NCBI GenBank assembly: GCA_026390245.1
Contig: JAPLGI010000141.1
Coordinates: 1-7,874, forward strand
Source: Caldisericota bacterium
Lineage (GTDB): Bacteria; Caldisericota; Caldisericia; Cryosericales; Cryosericaceae
Reading direction: 5' to 3'
DNA length: 7,874 nt
Position numbers and translations under genes: made by a program. The notes under the pieces are model-generated. The model was given only the letters and a program-made list of their open reading frames with translations. It was not told the origin of the DNA and did no database searches. The number at the start of each line of letters is the position of its first letter. The first letter of the stretch is position 1. This document shows, piece after piece, positions 1-5,682 of the stretch.

Positions 1-252
1 CCCAATCCCTGGCTTGGGTTTCGCGTTCCTGCGACCTTCGCTGACCCGGCGGTCTGGCATCAGGTCAACCTCAAGGCGGGACTGACCCTCGCCGTCTTGT
101 CTGGCGTCTTTGGGTTCATGTTCCTCGGTCTGCGGAGCATGACAGAAGGCGAGCGAAAGCGGCTCTTCTCAGGACTGTTCATCGGCTGGCTCATTTCCAT
201 TATTGTTGTGGCGGTTGCGGGCTCGTTGTTCGCCAGCAGCCTGGCCCACTGA
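1..252 (+). CDS. SdpI/YhfL-family membrane protein, C-terminal part (5' end outside window)
   Basis: An open frame runs from base 1 to the TGA at 250-252 and gives 83 residues. The opening NPWLGFRVPATFADPAVWHQ resembles the signature of the SdpI/YhfL family, usually N-W-x-G-x-R-T-P-x-T-x-x-x-x-x-V-W. Two hydrophobic segments follow, around residues 29-44 and 63-80, joined by a charged loop (TEGERKR). SdpI itself is the Bacillus immunity protein against the SdpC toxin, but most family members have no known role, so an immunity function here would be speculation. The start and any N-terminal domain lie outside the window. The stop codon overlaps the ribosome binding site of the next gene, which suggests co-transcription. 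The family call is from a short motif and is moderately secure. Confidence 0.6.
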   Translation, partial: PNPWLGFRVPATFADPAVWHQVNLKAGLTLAVLSGVFGFMFLGLRSMTEGERKRLFSGLFIGWLISIIVVAVAGSLFASSLAH

Positions 253-257
253 GGAGG
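251..257 (+). promoter_or_regulatory. Ribosome binding site deciding a GTG start
   Basis: GAGGAGG lies 5 bases before GTG 263 and overlaps the TGA of the upstream SdpI-like gene. It favours GTG 263 over ATG 302 as the start and implies translational coupling of the two genes. Confidence 0.6.
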
Positions 258-262
258 CCCGG

Positions 263-796
263 GTGAGATTTGGACTATCCTCAACGAGCGGTACCATTTT
301 CATGGATGCATTTTCCATTGGATTGCCCCTCCTCATCTGTTTCGTGACAGTATTCAGCCTGAGGAGGATCCCACGCTCCCAACGCATTGCCGCGACGGCC
401 ATCGGCGTGGGCGTCACGCTGCTCGTTGCTGCGCTCGGGGTGTTCTTCCTGGTCGGCGAACTTCGTACGGGAGTCGTCGTCGGTGAACGAATGGTCGTCG
501 AGACCCCTCCGTTTGCCTCGGTCAGCGTCGAGCGGACTGACATCCTGCGGGCGCGCGTCGTGGCAGACTGGACGCAGGAACCGGACCTGGCCGTTGCCGT
601 CAGAACGAACGGTACTGGCATGGGCTCGTATCTCACAGGAAGATTCAGGCTCGAGGACGGGCGCTCCGCCGTCCTGATGCTGTCTGGACCAGCATGTGTT
701 GTGATCGAGCTGAAGGATGTGGTCCTGATGCTGGCTCCCGATGACCTCGACGGGTTTGTCCGGGCACTGCAGGCGTGGGGAGTCCCAGTCACGTGA
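263..796 (+). CDS. Membrane protein with C-terminal PH-like domain (bPH_5 type)
   Basis: This 177-residue protein probably starts at GTG 263, because GAGGAGG at 251-257 lies 5 bases upstream. The in-frame ATG at 302 has no such site and would shorten the protein by 13 residues. Two membrane helices are visible, about residues 16-33 and 43-65, separated by a basic loop (RRIPRSQR) that should face the cytoplasm. The remaining part, about 70-173, is a beta-rich domain. Its end, GRFRLEDGRSAVLML followed by LMLAPDDLDGFVRALQ, matches the usual ending of bacterial PH domains of the bPH_5 (PF10882) type, where a strand run is followed by SPEDPExFxxAL. Function is unknown, and such proteins have no catalytic motif. 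It sits between an SdpI-like gene and a second PH-like gene, so an envelope-associated role is a reasonable inference. Confidence 0.75.
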   Translation: MRFGLSSTSGTIFMDAFSIGLPLLICFVTVFSLRRIPRSQRIAATAIGVGVTLLVAALGVFFLVGELRTGVVVGERMVVETPPFASVSVERTDILRARVVADWTQEPDLAVAVRTNGTGMGSYLTGRFRLEDGRSAVLMLSGPACVVIELKDVVLMLAPDDLDGFVRALQAWGVPVT

Positions 797-813
797 CCGG
801 GGAGGAGACAGGC

Positions 814-1347
814 ATGATCGAATTGACAGAAGAGGGGCGGGTCTTTCGTCCACGCCTGAATGCATGGACTTGGGTTTCCATGTGGCTGCTGGCGGGAGTG
901 CTGGCGATTCCGTTCATCATTGTCATGACCGTGGCGCATGAGGCCTGGCATGAGCTGTGGTGGACGGTGCTCCTGATGGGGGTCATGGCTGTCGGCGGAA
1001 TCGCCGTATCGACGAATACCGTCCGGGTCGTCCGCACAATGCACTACATCCTGACTGCGGATGCAGTCGAGATACGCGCCGTGGGCAGCTCACGCCGGAT
1101 ATCTTTCAAGGACATCGTTCGTGTCGAGGTGGTCAATCTCGCCTTCAATCCCATCTCGAGCTATCGTCTTCCTGGTCTGGCACTGTATGATGTCCTTTAC
1201 AGTGATGAGGGCATTGTGACCATGTTCTCCACACACGCCCTCAGGGATGTTGTTCTCATTGAGACCGCCGACCGCCACAAATATGGCATCTCACCCCAAG
1301 ACGAAATCGAATTCGTCAGCGATCTGCGCTCCCGTCTTCAATTGTGA
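814..1347 (+). CDS. Membrane protein with C-terminal PH-like domain, second copy
   Basis: The start is ATG 814, with GGAGGAG at 801-807 six bases upstream. An earlier in-frame ATG at 775 lies inside the preceding gene and lacks a ribosome site. The product is 177 residues, the same length and plan as the preceding protein: two membrane helices (about 19-40 and 50-66), then a beta-rich domain from about residue 77. YILTADAVEIRAVGSSRRIS followed by FKDIVRVEVV is typical of a bacterial PH domain first half, and SPQDEIEFVSDLRSRL matches the bPH_5-type ending. The gap to the upstream gene is 17 bases. The two PH-like proteins differ widely in sequence, so if they come from duplication it is old. 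Function is unknown. A role as a membrane partner or sensor beside SdpI is only an inference. Confidence 0.75.
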   Translation: MIELTEEGRVFRPRLNAWTWVSMWLLAGVLAIPFIIVMTVAHEAWHELWWTVLLMGVMAVGGIAVSTNTVRVVRTMHYILTADAVEIRAVGSSRRISFKDIVRVEVVNLAFNPISSYRLPGLALYDVLYSDEGIVTMFSTHALRDVVLIETADRHKYGISPQDEIEFVSDLRSRLQL

Positions 1348-1384
1348 ATTCCATTGTACCAGGTACCAAAGGTGTTCACAATTG
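1339..1384. promoter_or_regulatory. 10-bp perfect inverted repeat between PH-like gene and amidotransferase
   Basis: CAATTGTGAA at 1339-1348 is repeated in inverted form as TTCACAATTG at 1375-1384. The 26-base interior has further partial pairing around GGTACC. The left arm includes the stop codon of the upstream gene (1345-1347). No T-run follows, so it is not a typical intrinsic terminator. It could be an operator, with arms 36 bp apart, or an mRNA-stabilising stem. A second, imperfect hairpin follows at 1388-1408 (TGCGGCC paired with GGCCCGCA), just before the amidotransferase ribosome site. Confidence 0.45.
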
Positions 1385-1423
1385 TGCTGCGGCCGCGGAT
1401 GGCCCGCAAATGGAGGAACGCTG

Positions 1424-2152
1424 ATGTGCAGGATGTTTGGAATAGTTGCGACGACGCCACAATCCATAGCTCCCTGGTTGACCGACCTAGAGCCCTCGCT
1501 CCGCTCACTGGCGGTTGCAGACCAATCTGGCGAGGCGAACGCTGACGGCTGGGGTATCGGGTGGTATGACAGCGAAGATGACGGTCCCCGCCTGGTCAAA
1601 GAATCGGGACCCGCAAACGAGTCGCCACTATATGAGCAGACGGCTCGGAGCGTCAGTGCCCGCATTGCCCTCGCTCATGTCCGTCGCAGCAGTGGCACAC
1701 CTCGTCTGCTTGTGAACACGCACCCGTTTGTTTCGGGGCCGTGGCTGTTCTGCCACAATGGATACTGCTCAGGCGAACACCTGAGGGAGCATCTCCTGCC
1801 CAGGTTCAAGGACAGCCTTGAGGGCGACAACGACAGCGAAATCTACTTCGCGCTGTTGTTGCAGCACCTCGGTACAGTAAGCGACCCCGTCGAGGCTTTG
1901 ATGGGTGCCGTCCGCGAAGTCGTATCCGTAGGCAAGTTCAGCGGACTCAACTTTCTCCTGGGTGATGGGAGGTCCATGTATGCGTTCCACTACAGCACTG
2001 ATCCTGAGCGGCACAGCATGTATCTCCAGCACCGGCAGGGCAGCGAACTCGTCGCCAGCGAACCCCTTGGCCCCGATTCCTGGGAGTGGTTGCCCAATGG
2101 GTCGCTGGCTGTCCTAACACGCGTGGGGCACACGATCACCTGTCTGATCTGA
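1424..2152 (+). CDS. Class II glutamine amidotransferase domain protein (YafJ-like)
   Basis: This 242-residue protein starts at ATG 1424, with GGAGG at 1412-1416. The start MCRMFGIVA places the nucleophilic Cys at position 2, exposed after Met removal, as required in N-terminal-nucleophile (class II) amidotransferases. Other family marks are ADGWGIGWY (40-48), LAHVRRSS (83-90), NTHPF (98-102), FCHNG (109-113, the oxyanion-hole Asn-Gly), DSE (137-139) and LNFLLGDG (175-182). These enzymes hydrolyse glutamine to glutamate and pass ammonia to an acceptor domain. This protein is a stand-alone domain of the YafJ/GATase_4 type, with no synthetase attached or adjacent. Its substrate is therefore unknown. 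EgtC, the ergothioneine-pathway hydrolase, is a relative, but no egtB or egtD gene is visible here. The family call is secure, the physiological role is not. Confidence 0.9.
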   Translation: MCRMFGIVATTPQSIAPWLTDLEPSLRSLAVADQSGEANADGWGIGWYDSEDDGPRLVKESGPANESPLYEQTARSVSARIALAHVRRSSGTPRLLVNTHPFVSGPWLFCHNGYCSGEHLREHLLPRFKDSLEGDNDSEIYFALLLQHLGTVSDPVEALMGAVREVVSVGKFSGLNFLLGDGRSMYAFHYSTDPERHSMYLQHRQGSELVASEPLGPDSWEWLPNGSLAVLTRVGHTITCLI

Positions 2153-2185
2153 AACCGAGTGCTGCAGAGCTACTGGCGAAGCCTT

Positions 2186-2217
2186 GGGTTGTTCTCGGCA
2201 AGCCCTTTCGTTGCTTT
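2186..2217 (+). terminator. Weak possible intrinsic terminator after the amidotransferase gene
   Basis: GGGTTG (2186-2191) can pair with CAA-G-CCC (2199-2205, one bulged G) around a 7-base loop, followed by the T-rich stretch TTTCGTTGCTTTTT. The stem is short and the T-run interrupted, so this is tentative. The rest of the 124-bp gap before uppP shows no strong promoter hexamer pair. Confidence 0.27.
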
Positions 2218-2276
2218 TTGGGACTGTTTGTCTACCATGTTGCATGTAGTCGAGGTCATACCTGGAGGTACCACTC

Positions 2277-3092
2277 ATGGTACTGTGGAAAAGCATTGTG
2301 CTCGGCATTGTACAGGGATTGACCGAGTTCCTGCCGGTCAGCAGCTCAGGACATCTGGTCGTTGTCTCGGGACTGCTCAAGGCCGACGCAACGCTCGCCT
2401 TCGATGTGGCACTGCACTTCGGCAGCCTCATCGCTCTGATCATTTTCTTCTGGGGTGACATTGCCGGCCTGTTCCAGGGTTTCCTCTACACGTTCCGCAG
2501 CAGCCTGTCTCATGATGAAGCGCGCAAGCGCAACATGTTCTGGCTCATTGTCATGTCCATCGTCCCGTCCGGAATTCTTGGGGTTCTTCTGAGCGCGACG
2601 ATCGAGAAGGTTTTTGCCAGCCCCTACGTCGTGGGGGCTATGTTCCTTGTCACAGCCGTCCTGCTTCTTCTGCAGCATTTTTCGTCGACGACCAGGACGA
2701 TCCGCGAGGTTGGCTGGAAGGATGCACTAGCCATCGGCATCGGTCAGGTGTTTGCCCTCCTGCCGGGTCTTTCGCGCAGCGGCACGACCATGTCCATCGG
2801 CGTCTACAGGGGTTTCAAACAGGAGGATGCCGCGCATTTCAGCTTCCTCATGGCCATCCCGACCATCGCGGGTGCGGCGATCTTCAAGCTCAATGACTTT
2901 CTACAGGCGGGAATGTTCTCAACTTCCCTGACAGAGGTCGGCGTCGGCGTGGTCGTCAGCGTGCTGACCAGCCTCGTCGCGATCGGGCTGCTGCTCAGGG
3001 TCGCGCGGAGGGGCAAGATGCAATGGTTCGCGCTCTATTGTTTTGCAGCGGCACTCTTTACGTTTGCAGCGCATTATTTCAGACTTATCTGA
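2277..3092 (+). CDS. uppP: Undecaprenyl-diphosphate phosphatase (UppP/BacA)
   Basis: UppP dephosphorylates undecaprenyl diphosphate to undecaprenyl phosphate at the membrane, regenerating the lipid carrier for peptidoglycan and other wall polymers. High levels are known to give bacitracin resistance. The 271-residue length is normal. The first signature is QGLTEFLPVSSSGHL (13-27), the (E/Q)xxxE motif with Q13, E17 and H26. The second is the phosphate-binding LLPGLSRSGTT (161-171), with R167 matching the catalytic Arg of the E. coli enzyme. Several hydrophobic helices span the rest, including 43-60, 88-106, 117-133 and 222-241. The start at ATG 2277 follows GGAGG (2264-2268) by 8 bases. It stands between an amidotransferase gene and fhs with gaps of 124 and 74 bp, so it may be transcribed alone. 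The identification is very secure. Confidence 0.97.
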   Translation: MVLWKSIVLGIVQGLTEFLPVSSSGHLVVVSGLLKADATLAFDVALHFGSLIALIIFFWGDIAGLFQGFLYTFRSSLSHDEARKRNMFWLIVMSIVPSGILGVLLSATIEKVFASPYVVGAMFLVTAVLLLLQHFSSTTRTIREVGWKDALAIGIGQVFALLPGLSRSGTTMSIGVYRGFKQEDAAHFSFLMAIPTIAGAAIFKLNDFLQAGMFSTSLTEVGVGVVVSVLTSLVAIGLLLRVARRGKMQWFALYCFAAALFTFAAHYFRLI

Positions 3093-3166
3093 GTCTTGTC
3101 CTGAGCGTGTGAGTCGGGTTGAGGTTGTTGTGACAGATTGTGCCAATTGAAAGAGGAGTGTGACTC

Positions 3167-4636
3167 ATGTTCGAGAAAGCAACTGACAGGAAGGACATTG
3201 GCGATCTTGCACTGTCGCTTGGCATTCGTGACGAGGAAATCGACTTCTTTGGCAGGTACATGGGCAAGGTCGACTACCACATCATTGAGCGCCTGCAAGA
3301 CAAGCCGGATGGCAAGTACATCGACGTGACGGCTGTCACGCCCACGCCGTTTGGCGAGGGCAAGACCGTCACGACGATCGGGCTGGGCATGGCGCTGAAC
3401 AGACTGGGATTCAACACAGTCAACACACTGCGCGAACCGTCCATGGGCCCTGTCTTCGGGATCAAGGGCGGAGGAACGGGCGGTGGCAAGTCGTCGCTCT
3501 TCCCGATGGAACAGATCAACCTGCACTTCACGGGAGACATCCATGCTGTCGAGACGGCAACCAACCTGCTGGCTGCGGTCGTGGACAACCATATCTCCCA
3601 GGGAAACGAACTCGACATCGATCCCCAGAGCATCAGCTGGCGCCGGACCATGGACGTAGAAGACCGGTCGATGCGCAAACTTACGATTCAGCTGACAGAG
3701 AAGAAGGATGCCGTCAAGACGGAGACGTCGTATGAGACCGGGTTCGACATCGCGGCCGCTTCTCCCATCATGGCGATCATGGGCCTGACGACGGGGTTCG
3801 AAGACCTGCATCAGCGTCTTTCGGAGATTGTCGTTGCGCACAGCCGCAGCGGAGCGGCAGTGACGGTCAAGGACTTGCGTGCGACCGGGGGCCTGACAGC
3901 CGTTCTCAAGGACGCCATCTATCCAAATCTGGTTCAAACGGAAGAGGGCACACCTTCCTTTGTTCACATCGGACCATTTGCCAACATCGCGTTTGGCAAC
4001 AATTCCGTACTGTCCGACCGAGCAGCGCTGAAGCTTGGCGACTACGTCGTGACAGAGAGCGGGTTCGGTGCCGACATGGGGTTTGAGAAGCTGATGGACA
4101 TCAAGCTTCGACAGGCCGGCATGAAGGGACCTGACTGCGTGGTCATCGTTGCGACGGTCCGTGCGCTCAAGATGCACGGGGGCGCGTTCACTGTCAGGCC
4201 CGGCAAGAAGCTTGATCCTGCTCTTGTTTCGGCTGTGAATATGCCTGCGCTCGAGCTGGGCTGCGAGAATCTCCGGGTACATATCGAGAACATCCGCTCC
4301 TACGGCCTGCCGGTCGTTGTCGCCATCAACCGATTCCCGGACGATTCCGCCGAAGAGGTCGCAATGGTCCGATCCAGGGCTTTGCAGTTCGGTGCAGTGG
4401 CGGCCGTGCCGCACACGTTCTTTGTGGACGGCAGCGAGGGTGGACTGGACCTCGCACGCGCCGTCCAGGAAGTGGCGTCGGCCTCCCGCGTGGGCGCCAT
4501 CCACTACCCGTATGAGTTGACTGATAGCATCGAGGAGAAGATGCGCAAGCTGGTCCGCACGATCTATCGAGCCAGCGACATCGATCTGACGCCTCTGGCG
4601 GTCGAGCGCATCAAGGAATTCACGGTGGCCGGCTAA
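3167..4636 (+). CDS. fhs: Formate-tetrahydrofolate ligase, truncated by in-frame TAA
   Basis: The family makes 10-formyltetrahydrofolate from formate, tetrahydrofolate and ATP. It feeds purine synthesis, and in acetogens the methyl branch of the Wood-Ljungdahl pathway. ATG 3167 follows GAGGAG (3153-3158) by 8 bases. The 489 residues include the P-loop TPTPFGEGKT (58-67), REPSMGPVFGIKGG (89-102), NLHFTGDIHA (118-127), the EGTPSFVH region (260-267) and TVRALKMHGG (330-339). The family normally has about 555-560 residues. Here the frame stops at TAA 4634-4636 where relatives carry an aromatic residue, and the missing end continues in frame downstream. Some usually invariant positions differ: IAFGNNS for IAHGCNS, and HTFFVDG where relatives have HWAEGG. 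The stop may be a real nonsense mutation, a base-call error or, less likely, readthrough. Family membership is certain and activity is doubtful. Confidence 0.9.
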   Translation: MFEKATDRKDIGDLALSLGIRDEEIDFFGRYMGKVDYHIIERLQDKPDGKYIDVTAVTPTPFGEGKTVTTIGLGMALNRLGFNTVNTLREPSMGPVFGIKGGGTGGGKSSLFPMEQINLHFTGDIHAVETATNLLAAVVDNHISQGNELDIDPQSISWRRTMDVEDRSMRKLTIQLTEKKDAVKTETSYETGFDIAAASPIMAIMGLTTGFEDLHQRLSEIVVAHSRSGAAVTVKDLRATGGLTAVLKDAIYPNLVQTEEGTPSFVHIGPFANIAFGNNSVLSDRAALKLGDYVVTESGFGADMGFEKLMDIKLRQAGMKGPDCVVIVATVRALKMHGGAFTVRPGKKLDPALVSAVNMPALELGCENLRVHIENIRSYGLPVVVAINRFPDDSAEEVAMVRSRALQFGAVAAVPHTFFVDGSEGGLDLARAVQEVASASRVGAIHYPYELTDSIEEKMRKLVRTIYRASDIDLTPLAVERIKEFTVAG

Positions 4637-4870
4637 GACAAGTGGCCCAACAGCATGGCGAAGACGCATCTGTCCATAAGTCACGACCCTGACGTCAAAG
4701 GTGCCCCTTCCGGATATCTGTTCCCGATTCGCGACATTCGCGCCGCGACCGGTGCGCGCTTTCTATATCCATTGGGTGGAACGATGCAGACCATGCCGGC
4801 ACTCTCCAAGGTCCCGGCGATTGTCAATATTGACGTGACGACAGAGGGGGTCATCACAGGACTTCGCTGA
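4637..4870 (+). pseudogene. fhs: C-terminal remainder of fhs, in frame after the internal stop
   Basis: Directly after TAA 4634-4636, the same frame stays open for 77 codons up to TGA 4868-4870. The translation begins DKWPNSMAKTHLSISHDP and continues with KGAPSGYLFPIRDIRAATGA and GGTMQTMPALSKVPA. This is the conserved C-terminal end of formate-tetrahydrofolate ligase. The human C1-synthase has MAKTHLSLSHNP and GTMSTMPGLP at the same places. With it, 3167-4870 encodes 567 codons, a normal full-length enzyme. ATG 4655 could start a separate 71-residue peptide, but no ribosome binding site precedes it. Small departures (GARF for GAGF, MPAL for MPGL, NSMAKT for ICMAKT) fit relaxed constraint or simple divergence. 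Confidence 0.8.
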
Positions 4871-4906
4871 TTGGTCAAACCCGACCGGCACTGTGAATAT
4901 TCTGCT

Positions 4907-4935
4907 TTGTGCCGTTTGTCGTCATCGGGTACAAT
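4907..4935 (+). promoter_or_regulatory. Candidate sigma-70-type promoter for rubrerythrin
   Basis: TTGTGC (4907-4912) and TACAAT (4930-4935) are separated by 17 bases, ahead of the rbr start at 4972. The -10 element matches the consensus at 5 of 6 positions, and the -35 at 3 of 6. A 6-bp inverted repeat, CGGCAC (4886-4891) with GTGCCG (4909-4914), overlaps the -35 element. The palindrome GAATATTC lies at 4895-4902. Either could be an operator. Assignment is by motif inspection only. Confidence 0.5.
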
Positions 4936-4960
4936 GGAGACAGGAAGACTAATCGTACGT

Positions 4961-4968
4961 GGAGGTGA
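4961..4968 (+). promoter_or_regulatory. Ribosome binding site deciding the TTG start of rbr
   Basis: GGAGGTGA is a near-perfect Shine-Dalgarno sequence; its GGAGG core ends 6 bases before TTG 4972. The first in-frame ATG, at 5020, would remove an iron-ligand Glu and has no ribosome site, so TTG is preferred. Confidence 0.8.
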
Positions 4969-4971
4969 GCG

Positions 4972-5550
4972 TTGAAACAGACATTTCTCAATCTGGGTGC
5001 AGCTTTTGTCGGCGAATCGATGGCCCGCATGCGGTACACCATGTACAACAAGGTGGCCCGGACCGAAGGGTTTGAACAGATAGCAGGAATCTTCGCCGAG
5101 ACCGCCGAACAGGAGCGGGAGCACGCAACCATCCTGTTTCATTTTCTCCAGGACATCAAGCAGGAGAACGGTGGCGAACTGAAGCTCGCCAGCGCCGAAG
5201 TTCCACTGGTGCTTGGGACGACGGCCGAGAACCTGCAGGCAGCCATCGACGGCGAACACTACGAGACGACGACGATGTACCCTGGCTTTGCTGACGTGGC
5301 CGACCAGGAAGGATACCAGGCAATCGCACAGCGTCTGCGCGCTATTGCGGTGGCCGAAGCCCATCATGAAGAACGGTATGGCAAGCTCCTCAAGGAAGTC
5401 CAGGCACACTCGGTCTTCAAGAAGGACCACAAGATCATCTGGGTCTGCCGCGAGTGCGGGTATGTCCATGAGGGGACTGAGGCGCCGACCAAGTGCCCCG
5501 CATGTCAGCACGCGCAGAGTTTCTACCAGGTCGAGTCGGAGAACTACTAG
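4972..5550 (+). CDS. rbr: Rubrerythrin
   Basis: Rubrerythrin is a cytoplasmic non-haem di-iron peroxidase that reduces hydrogen peroxide with electrons passed through its own rubredoxin domain. It is typical of anaerobes facing oxygen stress. The 192-residue length is normal. The ferritin-like part (about 5-145) carries the expected ligands: E15 in GES, E48 and H51 in ExxH, E95 and E98 in GEHYE, and E129 and H132 in a second ExxH. The C-terminal rubredoxin-like domain has C159-x-x-C162 and C175-x-x-C178. The start codon is TTG 4972, supported by GGAGGTGA and by the need to include E15. A promoter-like sequence lies upstream and a hairpin downstream, so it is probably transcribed as a single gene. 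The usual anaerobe partners (rubredoxin, superoxide reductase, PerR) are not visible here. The identification is very secure. Confidence 0.96.
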   Translation: MKQTFLNLGAAFVGESMARMRYTMYNKVARTEGFEQIAGIFAETAEQEREHATILFHFLQDIKQENGGELKLASAEVPLVLGTTAENLQAAIDGEHYETTTMYPGFADVADQEGYQAIAQRLRAIAVAEAHHEERYGKLLKEVQAHSVFKKDHKIIWVCRECGYVHEGTEAPTKCPACQHAQSFYQVESENY

Positions 5551-5568
5551 CGTCTGAGAATCAGTCAC

Positions 5569-5600
5569 GGGGCCTGCCTCAGCGGGCCCCTTCGTGTTTG
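5569..5600 (+). terminator. Rho-independent terminator after rbr
   Basis: GGGGCCT (5569-5575) pairs with GGGCCCC (5584-5590), including one T-G pair, around an 8-base loop. The T-rich TTCGTGTTTG follows. It lies 18 bases after the rbr stop codon. The stem is strong but the T-run is broken. Confidence 0.6.
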
Positions 5601-5620
5601 ATGGCAAGTCACAGAGCGTA

Positions 5621-5647
5621 CCGGCAACGGCCTCGTATGTTTGCCGG
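5621..5647. promoter_or_regulatory. 7-bp perfect inverted repeat upstream of the membrane cyclophilin gene
   Basis: CCGGCAA (5621-5627) is inverted as TTGCCGG (5641-5647) with a 13-base interior. It lies about 35 bases before ATG 5683, in the 5' region of the cyclophilin/DegV cluster. It may be an operator or a leader hairpin. No T-run follows, so it is not a terminator. The 132-bp gap from 5551 to 5682 otherwise holds the rbr terminator and no clear promoter pair. Confidence 0.35.
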
Positions 5648-5682
5648 ACCAACTTCGAGACAGTCAGGAGCAGAAACCGCCG

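Noticed and set aside
203..262. N-terminal extension of the first PH-like gene from ATG 203
   Set aside because: It would overlap the SdpI-like gene by 50 bases and encode a Cys/Arg-rich stretch. GTG 263 has a well-placed ribosome site.
2153..2276. Sigma-70 promoter for uppP (TTGCTT 2211-2216 with TACCAT 2233-2238)
   Set aside because: The hexamers match the consensus at only 3 and 4 of 6 positions with a 16-base spacer, which is no better than chance.
3093..3166. Tetrahydrofolate riboswitch in the fhs leader
   Set aside because: The gap is only 74 bases and I could not find the paired segments of the known folate riboswitch. Only short chance repeats such as TGAGTC/GACTCA are present.
4634..4636. 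Recoding of the fhs stop as selenocysteine or pyrrolysine
   Set aside because: Those use UGA and UAG, while this codon is UAA. TAG and TGA end other genes here normally, so there is no sign of an altered code.
3074..4684. 536-codon open frame on the minus strand
   Set aside because: It lies almost wholly antisense to fhs, whose translation is unmistakable. Its product is rich in Arg, His and Asp without any recognisable motif. GC-rich coding sequence commonly leaves such antisense frames open.
4655..4870. Separate small gene starting at ATG 4655
   Set aside because: The peptide is the standard C-terminal end of formate-tetrahydrofolate ligase in the same frame as the upstream part. No ribosome binding site precedes the ATG, so it is a fragment rather than an independent gene.
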